From Chitinibacter sp. GC72 (GTDB taxonomy: Bacteria > Pseudomonadota > Gammaproteobacteria > Burkholderiales > Chitinibacteraceae): a stretch of DNA of 64,000 nt. Location: assembly GCF_009760905.1 (NCBI RefSeq), contig NZ_VIRW01000013.1:20206-84205 (forward strand), read 5' to 3'. Both the position numbers and the translations under genes were made by a program. Below the pieces are notes generated by a model. That model saw nothing but the letters and a program-made list of their open reading frames with translations. It was not told the origin of the DNA and did not search any database. Shown here one piece after another: positions 1 to 9,871 of the stretch (positions are counted from its first letter, which is position 1; the number at the start of each line of letters is the position of its first letter).

Positions 1-297
1 AAAATCGTAATCGCGAAAAAACATCGTCCAATTGGGAAAGCGCCGCGCCATCAGCACGTCTTCACTCATCAGTTCGACATTTTCATGGCGCGGATCGCGC
101 TCGATCCGGGCAAATACGGTGCGCACCATCTCGGGCTCACCTTCGATGTATTGCAGGAAAAAGCCTTGCTGATAGAGCAGCAAGCCGGTGATATTGTTGT
201 GGGCATTGCGCACCTGACACTCGCGCATTAATTGCATGCGCATGTCTTCGGTCAGGTGCTTTTTTGAATGGCTGATATAAGTGAGACCCAGGTACAT
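1..297 (-). CDS. BLUF-domain blue-light photoreceptor, C-terminal part outside window
   Basis: An open frame of 99 codons runs from an ATG at 297 off the left edge, with GGAGGT a few bases upstream. The protein begins MYLGLTYISHS and continues with NNITGLLLY, FFLQYIEGEPE, RIERDPRHENV and RRFPNWTMFF. These match the BLUF fold: the N-terminal Tyr (TYIS), the Asn before ITG, the Gln in FLQYIEG that hydrogen-bonds the flavin, and the Trp/Met pair in PNWTM. BLUF domains bind FAD and sense blue light, often also steering motility or c-di-GMP signalling. Whether this is a stand-alone short BLUF protein or carries an output domain cannot be seen, because the frame is still open at base 1. Confidence 0.88.
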   Translation of the reverse strand, partial: MYLGLTYISHSKKHLTEDMRMQLMRECQVRNAHNNITGLLLYQQGFFLQYIEGEPEMVRTVFARIERDPRHENVELMSEDVLMARRFPNWTMFFRDYDF

Positions 298-390
298 GGC
301 GACCTCCGCAGTTTCTCCTTTTTAGCTAGAAAAGCACTAAAAATCAGCGATTTCTGTGCGACATGCCCTCAGCTGCCGCAGATAAAAAAA

Positions 391-410
391 GCCGCATCAT
401 TTGATGCGGC
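391..410. terminator. Bidirectional intrinsic terminator between adk and BLUF gene
   Basis: A perfect stem, GCCGCATCA paired with TGATGCGGC, is flanked by an A run on the left and TTTT on the right. It lies just past the adk stop codon on the minus strand and works on paper in both directions, although the BLUF gene points away from it. Confidence 0.8.
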
Positions 411-431
411 TTTTCTGGCGGAGCGAATTAA

Positions 432-1106
<675 letters not shown>

Positions 1107-1234
1107 TCATAAAAAATAAATATAAAACCCAAAGTTCCCCTGCTTGGCTGTCTCACCTATCACCTAGCCTGCGAACTTTTGTCTATCTACTTAAAACCGT
1201 GATCTGCTGCTGTTTTAATTGTATTTTTGCTTCA

Positions 1235-2008
1235 TCACGCCTGCGCAAATACTGCCCGCACACGTGCTAAATCTTCGGGTGTATCGACGCCCGCCGCTGG
1301 CGCTTGCGCCGCGCGGTAAACGCCGATTTTATAGCCATGCCAGAGCACCCGTAGCTGTTCGAGCTTTTCAATGTCTTCCAATTTGGATGCCGCCAGCTGC
1401 GCGTAGGCGCGCAAAAAACCCGCCCTATAGGCGTATAGGCCGATATGCCTTTGTGCATCTAGCTGGGCGGGCAATACCCAGTCTTCATCGCTATTGTCAT
1501 CGGCAAAAGAATCGCGATCCCACGGAATCGGCGCGCGGCTGAAATACATTGCCTCGGCCGCGGCATTGCACACCACTTTAACCACATTGGGGTTAAAGAA
1601 GTCTTCGGCGCTCTCAATGGTGTGGCTAGCGGTGGCCATCGCCAACGCTGGATTGGCCGCCAGCTGCGCCGCAACGGCATCAATCAGCGCCGGATCAATC
1701 AGCGGCTCATCACCTTGCACATTGACCACAATCGCCTCGTCGCTCAATTGCAGTAGCTCAACCATTTCGGCCAAACGATCGGTGCCAGAGGGATGGTCGC
1801 TGCGGGTCAGCTGGCCGTGATAGCCCGCTTGCGTCACGGCATCGAGCACGGCCTGCTCATCGGTGGCCACCACCACCTGTGCGGCCTGCGATTTCAGCGC
1901 TTGCTCGACCACCCGCACCACCATAGGCTGGCCGCCAATATCGGCCAGCGGTTTATTGGGCAAGCGGGTCGATTTCAGGCGGGCGGGGATAATGGCGATG
2001 AAACTCAT
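1235..2008 (-). CDS. kdsB: 3-deoxy-manno-octulosonate cytidylyltransferase (CMP-Kdo synthetase)
   Basis: The 257-residue enzyme activates Kdo with CTP for attachment to lipid A. The N-terminal nucleotide-binding motif [14 protein letters not shown], the central [10 protein letters not shown] and the late [13 protein letters not shown] are all diagnostic. It starts 27 bases after the stop of the small Trm112-like gene and lies in the same operon as lpxK, so two lipid A/core steps are co-transcribed. A faint match to the 50-bp repeat (about 1430-1479) lies in the coding sequence but is probably chance. Confidence 0.96.
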   Translation of the reverse strand: MSFIAIIPARLKSTRLPNKPLADIGGQPMVVRVVEQALKSQAAQVVVATDEQAVLDAVTQAGYHGQLTRSDHPSGTDRLAEMVELLQLSDEAIVVNVQGDEPLIDPALIDAVAAQLAANPALAMATASHTIESAEDFFNPNVVKVVCNAAAEAMYFSRAPIPWDRDSFADDNSDEDWVLPAQLDAQRHIGLYAYRAGFLRAYAQLAASKLEDIEKLEQLRVLWHGYKIGVYRAAQAPAAGVDTPEDLARVRAVFAQA

Positions 2009-2035
2009 GGGCGGCGATCTCGGGGGCGGGTAGAT

Positions 2036-2215
2036 TTAAACTTCTTCATCGGCGGCCAGTTGGCGCGCTTCGCTTTCCAACATCACCGGAATCCCGTCCT
2101 TGATCGGATACGCCAGACGGGCGCCCTTGCTAATCAGCTCTTGCGTCGCCTTGTTGTAGACCAGGGGGCCTTTGCATACCGGGCAGACTAAAATCTCGAG
2201 CAATTTGGCGTCCAT
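2036..2215 (-). CDS. Trm112/YcaR-family small zinc-ribbon-like protein
   Basis: This is a 59-residue frame, [16 protein letters not shown] at its start, then [18 protein letters not shown] near the end. The family is recognisable from [14 protein letters not shown] and the IKDGIPVML strand; bacterial members sit between lpxK and kdsB as here. Eukaryotic Trm112 is a methyltransferase partner, and the role of the bacterial protein is not firmly established. Only one CxxC pair is present. The ATG lies 3 bases after the lpxK stop, which implies tight co-translation. Confidence 0.9.
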   Translation of the reverse strand: MDAKLLEILVCPVCKGPLVYNKATQELISKGARLAYPIKDGIPVMLESEARQLAADEEV

Positions 2216-2218
2216 GAT

Positions 2219-3301
2219 TTACCTTTTTGGGTTCAATTTTTTCAAATGAATATCAATGCGCTGCGCCAGGTCGGGTGAAATCACCGCCTGAACCGGCAAA
2301 ACCCAGATTCTACCACCCCATGCGCGCTCGGTGTCAGCCGCGCTAAGCAGCGCAGCAATTTTCACCGCGTCTTTTTCAGTGACAATGATCTCGCCAGCGG
2401 CAGGCAAATCGGCCAGCTTAAACGCATGATGATCAGGAAAAACCTGCTCAAGGTAGCTAAACCCCAAGCTTGCAAGCGTATTGAAAAAGCGTTGCGGATT
2501 ACCAATGCCGACCACCGCATGCAAAGACGTGGCAAAATCAGCCGCAGTGCGCGTGTCGTGCTGATCATCCAGCCGATAGCAGCGCTCGGCCAGTAGCTGC
2601 ATTTGATGGTGTGATACATACCCATCAGTGTATTGCTCTATAGAGCAATCATTATCTTGCACAGCGGGCAATACCCCATTGGTCACCACCGCATTCACCG
2701 TAGCCAGCCGCGCCACACCTTCACGCAATGGCCCGGCGGGCAAGCGCAAGTGATTGCCGAGGCCACGCGTTGCATCGACGACACAAATCTCGAAATCGCG
2801 CGCCAGCGCATAGTGCTGCAAACCATCATCACACAGCAGCAAATCCACCGCCGGATACGCCGCCAGCAGCGCCCTACCCGCCTCTGCGCGGCGGCGCGCA
2901 ACAAACACCGGCACATTCAAATTAGCCAGCGAGCGCCGCATCAACAGCGGCTCGTCACCCACCTCGCGCGGCAAACTAGCCAACTCAACCGCACGCGCCA
3001 CACCGTCATCATCGGCTCGCCCGTAACCCCGCGAAATAATCCCCACCCGCCAGCCCAGCCCGCTCAAACGCCGCGCCAGCGCAATCGTCAACGGCGTCTT
3101 GCCGGTGCCGCCAGCCGTAATATTGCCGACCACCACCACCGGCACGGACAGCCGAATCGATTTCTTAACCCCAAGCTTGAATAGCGCGGCATTGAGCGCT
3201 GCGATGGCGGCAAACAGCAGCGACAGCGGCCACAGCAAAGCCGCCCCCACCGAGAGGCGGCGGTGATACCAGATGCGGTGAATGAGGGATTCGAGGTTCA
3301 T
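2219..3301 (-). CDS. lpxK: Tetraacyldisaccharide 4'-kinase
   Basis: LpxK adds the 4'-phosphate to the lipid A precursor at the inner membrane. An N-terminal hydrophobic segment (LLWPLSLLFAAIAALNAAL) precedes the Walker A motif AGGTGKTPL at about residue 63-70, and GDEPLLM and CDDGLQHY follow. I choose the ATG at 3301 (MNLESLIHRIWYHRR, 360 aa) because the IWYHRR start is typical of the family; upstream in-frame starts at 3355 and 3319 would add residues of no family character. The part encoding IEQYTDGY lies over a copy of the 50-bp repeat (2629-2677), in frame. Normally the gene would follow exbD directly; here 1.3 kb of insert separates them. Confidence 0.93.
   Translation of the reverse strand: MNLESLIHRIWYHRRLSVGAALLWPLSLLFAAIAALNAALFKLGVKKSIRLSVPVVVVGNITAGGTGKTPLTIALARRLSGLGWRVGIISRGYGRADDDGVARAVELASLPREVGDEPLLMRRSLANLNVPVFVARRRAEAGRALLAAYPAVDLLLCDDGLQHYALARDFEICVVDATRGLGNHLRLPAGPLREGVARLATVNAVVTNGVLPAVQDNDCSIEQYTDGYVSHHQMQLLAERCYRLDDQHDTRTAADFATSLHAVVGIGNPQRFFNTLASLGFSYLEQVFPDHHAFKLADLPAAGEIIVTEKDAVKIAALLSAADTERAWGGRIWVLPVQAVISPDLAQRIDIHLKKLNPKR
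2629..2677 (-). repeat. 50-bp GGGTAT/ATACCC element, copy inside lpxK
   Basis: On the minus strand this reads GGGGTATTGCCCGCTG at one end and ATTGCTCTATAGAGCAATAC at the other, 49 bases in all. It aligns closely with the copy at 59155-59204, including AGATA, TGATTGCTCTA and AGCAATAC. It is read through in frame by lpxK. The right half also holds a perfect 18-bp palindrome. Confidence 0.65.
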
Positions 3302-3363
3302 AAATAATGTTGGGCGCATTCGCTGCGCAGCGGCAATACGCCGGAAAGTAATCAATTAAATTG

Positions 3364-3390
3364 CGGCGTAGTGCCTACGGCAACTACGCC
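3364..3390. repeat. Short palindrome upstream of lpxK
   Basis: GGCGTAGT and ACTACGCC flank a short loop, followed by a partial repeat CCTACGC. It begins the non-coding stretch 3302-4023, which otherwise consists of repeats and has no credible gene. Confidence 0.55.
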
Positions 3391-3430
3391 CTACGCTGCT
3401 GTTTGTGTTTCCGCTTCAGCGATCTTCATG

Positions 3431-3690
3431 TTTTTAGTGCCTTCGGCACGTTGTTTTACAGTCGCAATCCGCGACGGGGACTCACTTTTCTTGGGACTTT
3501 ATAAATTCAGTGCCCAAGAAAAGTAAGCAAAAGAAGGCAACCCCGCATCTGCGTTGGCTACGCCGATGCCCTCACTGCGGATAATCGGCAAGGCGGCGGG
3601 CTTTAACAAAACAGAGCCCGCCGCTTACCCCTTGCCGCTTATTCCTCGCTCGGCGCTGATACAGGGGGCACAGTGCAGACCGACGATGGT
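3431..3690 (+). repeat. Long nested-palindrome repeat (family A), copy 1
   Basis: This copy opens with TTTTTAGTGCCTTCGGCACG, continues through CAGTCGCAATCCGCGACGGGG and a hairpin built from ACTTTTCTTGGG and CCCAAGAAAAGTAAG, and ends in a second stem with the CTCGCTCGGCG motif. The same order of blocks occurs at 12672, 60176 and 63049, and reversed at 3781 and 63449. Several hypothetical open frames across it are artefacts of the repeat. Confidence 0.8.
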
Positions 3691-3754
3691 GGTATATACC
3701 TGCCTGGGTGTTGCTCTATGTGTCATTATGATGCTGCTCTTTAACGATATACCC
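3691..3754. repeat. Long (64-bp) variant of the GGGTAT element, copy 1
   Basis: It starts GGTATATACCTG and ends CGATATACCC, with TTGCTCT inside. The 64-bp copy at 60451-60514 has the same ends, the same length and the same neighbour (family A immediately upstream), so the two form one larger composite repeat. Confidence 0.65.
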
Positions 3755-3780
3755 ATGCTCGTTTAGTTCGCGCTCTGTGG

Positions 3781-3962
3781 TCTGGGGCTTTTATCCCCTG
3801 TCGCCCATCGCCGAAGGAGTGGAGTGAGACAAACAGTTTTTCGTTTGGCTCGCGACCGACTGAGGGAAGCCCGGAGGGCCGCAGGCGGGGGTCGCCTTTC
3901 TTTGCTGACTTTCTTTGGCGAAGCAAAGAAAGTCAGTGCCGCGGCGCATAGCCGCCAATGCC
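3781..3962 (-). repeat. Long nested-palindrome repeat (family A), copy 2, reversed
   Basis: Read on the minus strand, this matches the 12672 copy: GACTTTCTTTGCTTCGCC with its complementary arm, then GCGACCCCCGCCTGCGGCC, GTCGCGAGCCAAACG and GGCGATGGGCGACAGGGG. With copy 1 it brackets the 3755-3780 gap and leads up to the HEPN-like gene. Confidence 0.78.
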
Positions 3963-4023
3963 TGCTCATTGGTTCCAATCACATTGTGATGACGGGCTGC
4001 GCTTTGCTTAGCCCAATTTACAG

Positions 4024-4680
4024 CTAGATAAGTTGATTCTCTGCACAAGGCTCGAAAAAGTCAGGGCAGCGTAGCTTCTCTATCTCGGAAATAAAGGCGT
4101 CAGATATGTTATTTAAAAGGTTGGCCATAGCCTCCAAGCTCTGCATTTCAATTGTTTTCGCACAGCTTCTACTGCTCGCAGTATCATGCGAATGATATTT
4201 TTGCACAAATTCTAAATTGCCATGACAGAGATCATTCCTTAATTTAACAATTCCAACAGGCTTACTGGATCCATTAACCTTACTGCTGGTTGCATCATTG
4301 ATATTTTTATTAAACTCTATCGCATCATTACAAAGTGAATCAAAATATTCATACCCAACAAGCTTTAAAACTGAAATATCGACACCAAGCTCACCAACTT
4401 TTTTTATTAGACAGTTATTAATATTCCCACTGCTTAATTTCGCAATAGTTCCATCATCATCGAAGCCATTGAGAAGATACCTCAATCCAGATTCAATTCC
4501 AGTTACAAAACAAAGGCACGCCGCTAAATAAAGCTGATTATCCATGCATTTCTTTGCTTGCCTCGGAAAAGAACGAATTTCTGCGCCTATACTTAGAGGC
4601 CCTTCACCTGTGAGGGCTAACTGAAGCAACTCGTATTGTTCAAGATCAGTTTGATATTCATTCACAATAAAGCCTTTCAT
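4024..4680 (-). CDS. HEPN-like protein of unknown function, accessory
   Basis: I do not recognise a named family for this 218-residue protein. It is rich in Asn, Ser, Cys and Lys, and its DNA is visibly AT-richer than its neighbours. Helical-looking segments surround R148-N-D-L-C-H153, an Rx4H motif of the kind that forms the active site of HEPN ribonucleases, in the context KLRNDLCHGNL. HEPN proteins often act in toxin-antitoxin or antiphage systems, but no antitoxin-like partner is next to it. There is no signal peptide. I use the ATG at 4680; a GTG three bases earlier is possible and no clear ribosome site is seen. It sits alone between repeats, inside what is normally a continuous exbD-lpxK operon. 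Confidence 0.6.
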   Translation of the reverse strand: MKGFIVNEYQTDLEQYELLQLALTGEGPLSIGAEIRSFPRQAKKCMDNQLYLAACLCFVTGIESGLRYLLNGFDDDGTIAKLSSGNINNCLIKKVGELGVDISVLKLVGYEYFDSLCNDAIEFNKNINDATSSKVNGSSKPVGIVKLRNDLCHGNLEFVQKYHSHDTASSRSCAKTIEMQSLEAMANLLNNISDAFISEIEKLRCPDFFEPCAENQLI

Positions 4681-4707
4681 CACATTTTCTTAACAATCTG
4701 AGAAAAC

Positions 4708-4734
4708 AAAAACGGCGCCTACGCGCCGTTTTTT
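4708..4734 (-). terminator. Terminator of exbB-exbD
   Basis: AACGGCGC and GCGCCGTT pair around CTAC with A and T runs on both sides. It lies 12 bases past the exbD stop, so exbB-exbD is transcriptionally closed here rather than continuing into lpxK. Confidence 0.8.
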
Positions 4735-4745
4735 AATCAATCCAA

Positions 4746-5165
4746 TCACTTCCCAGTCGTCTGCGTCGCAAACGTCAACTTTCCATACCCTGCCGTTCTG
4801 GCCGCTTCCATCACATTCACCACCGCCTGATGACTAGATTGTGCGTCGGCGTTAATTACAATCATCGGGTCAGAATTATTCCCCGCGGCGCGGCGCAGCT
4901 GGACGGAGAAATCATCCGGGCTGGCGAACACGGTGGTTTCACCGTTGATCGCATATTGGCCATTGGCCGAAATGGCGACCTGAATGGTCTGAGGCTGCTC
5001 GACCTGCTTTTCCGCATCGGCCGTTGGCAGATTGATTTTCAGCTCGGCAAATTTGGAATACGTGGTGGTGGCCATCAGAAAAATCAAAATCACCAGCAAA
5101 ACGTCGATCAGCGGGATAAAGTTGATTTCGGGTTCGACGCGTTCGCGCCCTTTACGAAATTTCAT
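4746..5165 (-). CDS. exbD: ExbD/TolR-family energy-transducing protein
   Basis: This 139-residue inner-membrane protein has one N-terminal membrane segment (INFIPLIDVLLVILIFLM) and a periplasmic domain. The Asp in PLIDVLLV is the proton-coupling residue of the family. It forms the proton-driven complex with ExbB to energise TonB-type transport or TolA. No tonB is nearby, and ExbD versus TolR cannot be decided firmly; ExbD is favoured by gene order. The ATG at 5165 (MKFRKGRERVEPEINF) is preceded by a GAGG site; an upstream in-frame start would add only MRLEN. Confidence 0.87.
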   Translation of the reverse strand: MKFRKGRERVEPEINFIPLIDVLLVILIFLMATTTYSKFAELKINLPTADAEKQVEQPQTIQVAISANGQYAINGETTVFASPDDFSVQLRRAAGNNSDPMIVINADAQSSHQAVVNVMEAARTAGYGKLTFATQTTGK

Positions 5166-5201
5166 ATTTTCTAACCTCAACAGGCCTCAAGAACGGAGCG
5201 A

Positions 5202-5298
5202 GAAGCCCAAAGACAAGGTTGAAAGCGGCGAAAAATCGGAGTTTACGAGTAGTAAATGAGGATTTTGAGCCGCTTTCATAACGCAGTATTTGGGCTTC
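5202..5298. repeat. Long intercistronic hairpin between exbB and exbD
   Basis: Nested pairs GAAGCCCAAA/TTTGGGCTTC, GAAAGCGGC/GCCGCTTTC, AAAATC/GATTTT and TTTAC/GTAAA form one hairpin about 97 bases long. It fills most of the 147-base gap between the two genes. It may be a mobile palindrome or may set the exbB:exbD expression ratio by RNA processing; the sequence does not say which. Confidence 0.72.
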
Positions 5299-5312
5299 GT
5301 AGCCCGTTGGAC

Positions 5313-5924
5313 TTAATGGTGGCGCTCGCCGTGAACGACTTCAACGAGCTTAATCGCCTGCTGCTCCATCTCGACCACGAAGTCATCCACGCGGCTCGCG
5401 AAGTAGCGGTAGAACATCAGCGCAGGCACGGCCACGATAATGCCAAAGGCGGTGTTGTACAGCGCAATCGAGATACCATGCGCCAGCGCAGCCGGGTTGC
5501 CGCCGCCGGTGGGCGATTGCGAGCCGAAAATTTCAATCATACCGATGACAGTACCAAACAGACCCAGCAGCGGCGTCACTGCGGCCAGCGTGCCTAGGGT
5601 AGACAGATAGCGGTTCAGGTCGTGCGCGACGGCGCTGCCGGTTTCTTCGATTGACTCTTTCATGATTTCGCGTGAGCTTTTCACGTTTTTCAGTCCCGCA
5701 GCCAGTACGCGGCCCAGCGGGCTATTGGCCGCCAGTTTGTTCAGCCCCTCGGCATTGACGCCCTGGGCGCGAAAATCCTGTACCACTTTGGCAAGCAGGC
5801 CTGTCGGCAACACTTGGGATTTACGCAGCGACAGCAAGCGCTCGATGATGATGGTTACAGTGGCGACAGAGGCGGCGATAATCAGCCAAATCGGCCAGCC
5901 AGCAGCCTGGATGATGGCGTACAT
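5313..5924 (-). CDS. exbB: ExbB/TolQ/MotA-family proton channel protein
   Basis: The 203-residue protein has three membrane segments: residues 9-28 (WPIWLIIAASVATVTIII), about 110-135 (LGTLAAVTPLLGLFGTVIGMI) and about 155-175 (ALYNTAFGIIVAVPALMFY). The motif TPLLGLFGTVIGMIE is diagnostic of the ExbB/TolQ channel family. It works with the downstream ExbD to convert proton flow into mechanical energy in the cell envelope. It is the first gene of the minus-strand envelope cluster, divergent from xseA. Confidence 0.9.
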   Translation of the reverse strand: MYAIIQAAGWPIWLIIAASVATVTIIIERLLSLRKSQVLPTGLLAKVVQDFRAQGVNAEGLNKLAANSPLGRVLAAGLKNVKSSREIMKESIEETGSAVAHDLNRYLSTLGTLAAVTPLLGLFGTVIGMIEIFGSQSPTGGGNPAALAHGISIALYNTAFGIIVAVPALMFYRYFASRVDDFVVEMEQQAIKLVEVVHGERHH

Positions 5925-6283
5925 AGTGGTTTGAACCTTAGGTGAAAAGTGAATCTGAAGTCTTTCGAGAAAACCGCGTAACTTTAGCCGCTATTTGCAG
6001 CCGGGGGAAGAGGTTATGATTACGCCGGACAAGCCAAGCAACAGATTGGCGACCGCACAATGTTTTCGCCCACACAACTGTGGATAACTTTGTGAGCAAG
6101 TGCGTAAAACCCGGCCAAAGGCGGCATGAATGCTGCATATAATCAGTTTTTACCGGCTTATAGCAAAAATATATTCTCTATTATTTTCAAACACTTAAAT
6201 AATTTTTATCAACTACAACTTTCAATCATGCCTACACAGGGCTTAGAAGCTGGATTTTGTGGATTACTCAAGGTGTTTTCGGC
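5925..6283. promoter_or_regulatory. Divergent exbB/xseA spacer with DnaA-box-like sites
   Basis: This 359-base spacer is AT-rich toward xseA and holds no credible gene. TGTGGATAA at 6079-6087 is an exact DnaA box on the reverse strand, and TGTGGATTA at 6258-6266 differs by one base. Two such sites are too few to call an origin. Promoters for both genes must lie here, but I cannot assign -35/-10 pairs with confidence. Confidence 0.4.
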
Positions 6284-7645
6284 GTGAATCTTGATTTGTC
6301 AAGCCCCTCAAAAGCTGTAGTGTCTGTCACACAACTGAATCGTGATGTGAGATTGTTGCTAGAAACCGGCTTTCCCAGCTTGTGGGTGGCCGGGGAAATC
6401 TCCAATTTCAAGCGGTATGATTCGGGCCATTGCTACTTCAGCCTAAAGGACGCCAATGCGCAGGTACGCTGCGTGATGTTTCGTGGCCGGGCGGCGCTGC
6501 TGGACTTTGCGCCGCGCGAAGGCTTGCAGGTGGAAGTGCGCGCCGTGGTGTCGCTGTACGAAGCGCGAGGCGATTTTCAGCTCACCATCGAGGCCATGCG
6601 CCTCGCCGGGCAAGGGGCTTTGTTCGAGCGCTTTGAAGCGTTGAAGAAGCAGTTGGCCGCCGAGGGGCTATTTGCCGCCGAGCGCAAGCAGGCGCTGCCG
6701 CACTTTCCACGCCGGATCGGCATTGTCACCTCGCCCGCCGCGGCCGCATTGCGCGATGTGCTCACCACGCTGGCCCGCCGCATGCCCAATATTGAAGTCA
6801 TTCTGTATCCCACTGCCGTACAAGGGGCCGATGCGGCCAAACAGATTGCACGCGCCATCGGCCAGGCCGCCAGCCGCAATGAAGTCGATACACTGATTAT
6901 TTGCCGTGGTGGCGGCAGCCTAGAAGATTTGTGGTCGTTTAACGAAGAAATCGTCGCCCGCGCGATTGCCGCCTGCCCGATTCCGACCGTGAGCGGTGTT
7001 GGCCACGAAACCGATTTTACGATGGCCGATTTTGTCGCCGACGTGCGCGCGCCCACACCCACGGCAGCAGCCGAGCTGGTCAGCCCCAATCGCAGCGAAT
7101 TATTGCAGCGCCTGCAGCAGCTGAAACAGCGGCAAAGCCGGGTGTTGCAGCAGCAGTTGCAACAACGCATGCAGCGGCTGGATCAGCTGGCGCGGCGGCT
7201 GATTCATCCGGGGCAAAGACTGGGCCAACAGAAAATCGCGCTGAGCAATCAGGCGCGCCGTTTGCAGCAATGTCTGCGCTTTAGCCAGCAACAGCGTGTG
7301 CAGGCTTTGTCGCGGCGGGCGCTGCAGCTGCAGCATGTGCGTCCACACGTCGCGCAGCTATTACCTTTGCTGCAGCAAAAGCAGCAGCGTTTGCACAGAG
7401 CCATGCAGCGCAAGCTCGAGCAAGAGCAGCAACACCTGAAACAGGCGCAGCTACAGCTCAGCCCGTGGGATCCGCAGCAAGTACTATCGCGCGGCTACGC
7501 GCTGGTGAGCCGCCCCAATGGCCAGCTGGTGCGCAGCGCCTTGGAAGTGCGCGCAGGCGATGCGCTGAATATCCGTTTTGCCGACGAGAAAATTAGCGTT
7601 GAAGTCCGCCAGGGGATAGTCCAGCAGCCCGAATTGGGCTTGTAA
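6284..7645 (+). CDS. xseA: Exonuclease VII large subunit
   Basis: XseA with the small XseB subunit degrades single-stranded DNA from both ends. An N-terminal OB-fold ([13 protein letters not shown] to about residue 100, with [24 protein letters not shown]) is followed by the catalytic domain ([49 protein letters not shown]). A long Gln/Leu/Arg-rich helical stretch forms the usual coiled coil before the C-terminal [17 protein letters not shown] choose the GTG at 6284 (AAGG nine bases upstream), giving 453 aa; an upstream TTG at 6257 would add nine residues. No xseB is in the window. Confidence 0.95.
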   Translation: MNLDLSSPSKAVVSVTQLNRDVRLLLETGFPSLWVAGEISNFKRYDSGHCYFSLKDANAQVRCVMFRGRAALLDFAPREGLQVEVRAVVSLYEARGDFQLTIEAMRLAGQGALFERFEALKKQLAAEGLFAAERKQALPHFPRRIGIVTSPAAAALRDVLTTLARRMPNIEVILYPTAVQGADAAKQIARAIGQAASRNEVDTLIICRGGGSLEDLWSFNEEIVARAIAACPIPTVSGVGHETDFTMADFVADVRAPTPTAAAELVSPNRSELLQRLQQLKQRQSRVLQQQLQQRMQRLDQLARRLIHPGQRLGQQKIALSNQARRLQQCLRFSQQQRVQALSRRALQLQHVRPHVAQLLPLLQQKQQRLHRAMQRKLEQEQQHLKQAQLQLSPWDPQQVLSRGYALVSRPNGQLVRSALEVRAGDALNIRFADEKISVEVRQGIVQQPELGL

Positions 7646-7653
7646 ATAAAGAA

Positions 7654-7703
7654 GGGGTATTGCCCGCCAGGGCAGACTAGACAATAAAAAAGGCGATATA
7701 CCT
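7654..7703. repeat. 50-bp GGGTAT/ATACCC element after xseA
   Basis: It begins GGGGTATTGCCCGCC nine bases after the xseA stop and ends GGCGATATACC. The right end is also the left arm of the following terminator hairpin, so repeat and terminator overlap. Confidence 0.62.
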
Positions 7704-7722
7704 AACTGGGTATATCGCCTTT
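7684..7722 (+). terminator. xseA terminator
   Basis: AAGGCGATATACC pairs with GGGTATATCGCCTT around a short loop, with A and T runs outside. It could end transcription from both xseA and the minus-strand gene at 7749. Confidence 0.72.
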
Positions 7723-7748
7723 ACTGGCCTTCACTGCATGTTGGCAAC

Positions 7749-7955
7749 TCACACTGCCGAATCGGCCCCTTTGGCAGATTCAGCATAGCGCTCGGTTGGG
7801 CTGCTCGAGAAGTGGAAGACCACCGCATTGGCAAACATCGGATCGAAACCTTTTTCGATCATGATTTCCACAATCGATTGCGCCTGACAGCCGCGCTGCA
7901 GGTTTTCGATAATCCAGTCCTGCCATTCGGGGGTGATTTGGGTAAAACCGCTCAT
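7749..7955 (-). CDS. Small protein resembling the N-terminal helix of 2OG-Fe(II) oxygenases
   Basis: This 68-residue protein has the stretch ITPEWQDWIIENLQRGCQAQ then IVEIMIEKGFDPMFANAVV. It recalls the short N-terminal helical region seen before some bacterial prolyl-4-hydroxylase-like oxygenases, but the catalytic His-x-Asp domain is absent. It may be a remnant or a stand-alone small protein. The ATG at 7955 has GGAGAGG upstream and overlaps the stop of the frame before it as ATGA, which supports real translation. Confidence 0.55.
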   Translation of the reverse strand: MSGFTQITPEWQDWIIENLQRGCQAQSIVEIMIEKGFDPMFANAVVFHFSSSPTERYAESAKGADSAV

Positions 7956-8095
7956 TGCAATACGCCTCTCCATCCATTGTCTTGCGGATCGCCGCGGTAC
8001 ATGATCGACTCAAGGCCAACAGAACCGGGCGTGTTCGCCTCGTCGCCCTGTAAATCCGGGTCGCGAGCACTTTGTAAGGTGTTTACATTATTCAT
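7952..8095 (-). CDS. Possible 47-residue protein coupled to the next gene
   Basis: A frame beginning MNNVNTLQSARDPDLQG ends in a TGA that overlaps the next start as ATGA. AAGG lies about 11 bases before its ATG. The sequence is hydrophilic (GDEANTPGSVGLES, MYRGDPQDNGW) and matches no family I know. The overlap is the main argument for it; it could equally be leader sequence. Confidence 0.32.
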   Translation of the reverse strand: MNNVNTLQSARDPDLQGDEANTPGSVGLESIMYRGDPQDNGWRGVLQ

Positions 8096-8244
8096 GTGAA
8101 AAGAGGCCTTGTCACTCTTTCTTACACGCAAAAGCCCAGATTCGTCACGAACGTCACAAGCCTTTTGCCACAATGCTAAAAAGACTAGTCGATCTGTGGT
8201 GATCGTGATAGGCAATCAGCTAAGTCAGTCACAAAGGGCTGTGC

Positions 8245-9663
<1,419 letters not shown>

Positions 9664-9682
9664 CGGCAGGCGCTCAGTGGAT

Positions 9683-9801
9683 TGAACATGATGGTAGGTC
9701 TCGGCAAAGCCGAGCCCTAGATCCACGATAGGGCAATTGGCCTGCCTCATGTTCTATACCCACTCCCCCCGCCCTCTCCCTGAGAGGGAGCCTCGCTTCT
9801 C
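9683..9801 (+). repeat. Dispersed repeat C, copy 1
   Basis: It contains GGTCTCGGCAAAGCCGAGCC then CTAGAT, GCCTCATGTTCTATACCCAC, a C run and GCCCTCTCCCTGAGAGGGAG followed by CCTCGC. The same blocks occur in reverse at 36205-36313. It carries two internal hairpins (CTCGGCAAAGCCGAG and CTCTCCCTGAGAG). Confidence 0.8.
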
Positions 9802-9836
9802 TCGATGTGCTTTTTACTGCATTTATTGAATAATCA

Positions 9837-9859
9837 CAGGCGCTTCGGCGCCTGTTTTT
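9837..9859 (+). terminator. Terminator after purB
   Basis: CAGGCGC and GCGCCTG pair around TTCG (an extra-stable tetraloop pattern) and are followed by TTTTT. Confidence 0.85.
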
Positions 9860-9871
9860 ACGTCGATCAGA

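Noticed and set aside
3741..4048. Open frames with serine/arginine-rich products such as those across 3741-4048, 12645-12906, 63045-63302 and 63422-63769
   Set aside because: They lie wholly in family A repeats and recur with the repeat on either strand; no ribosome site or protein family supports them.
5938..6138. 66-residue frame upstream of exbB
   Set aside because: Lies in the divergent promoter region, AT-rich, without a ribosome site or family match.
6079..6266. Replication origin at the xseA/exbB spacer
   Set aside because: Only two DnaA-box-like sites, no AT-rich 13-mers and no dnaA or dnaN gene nearby.
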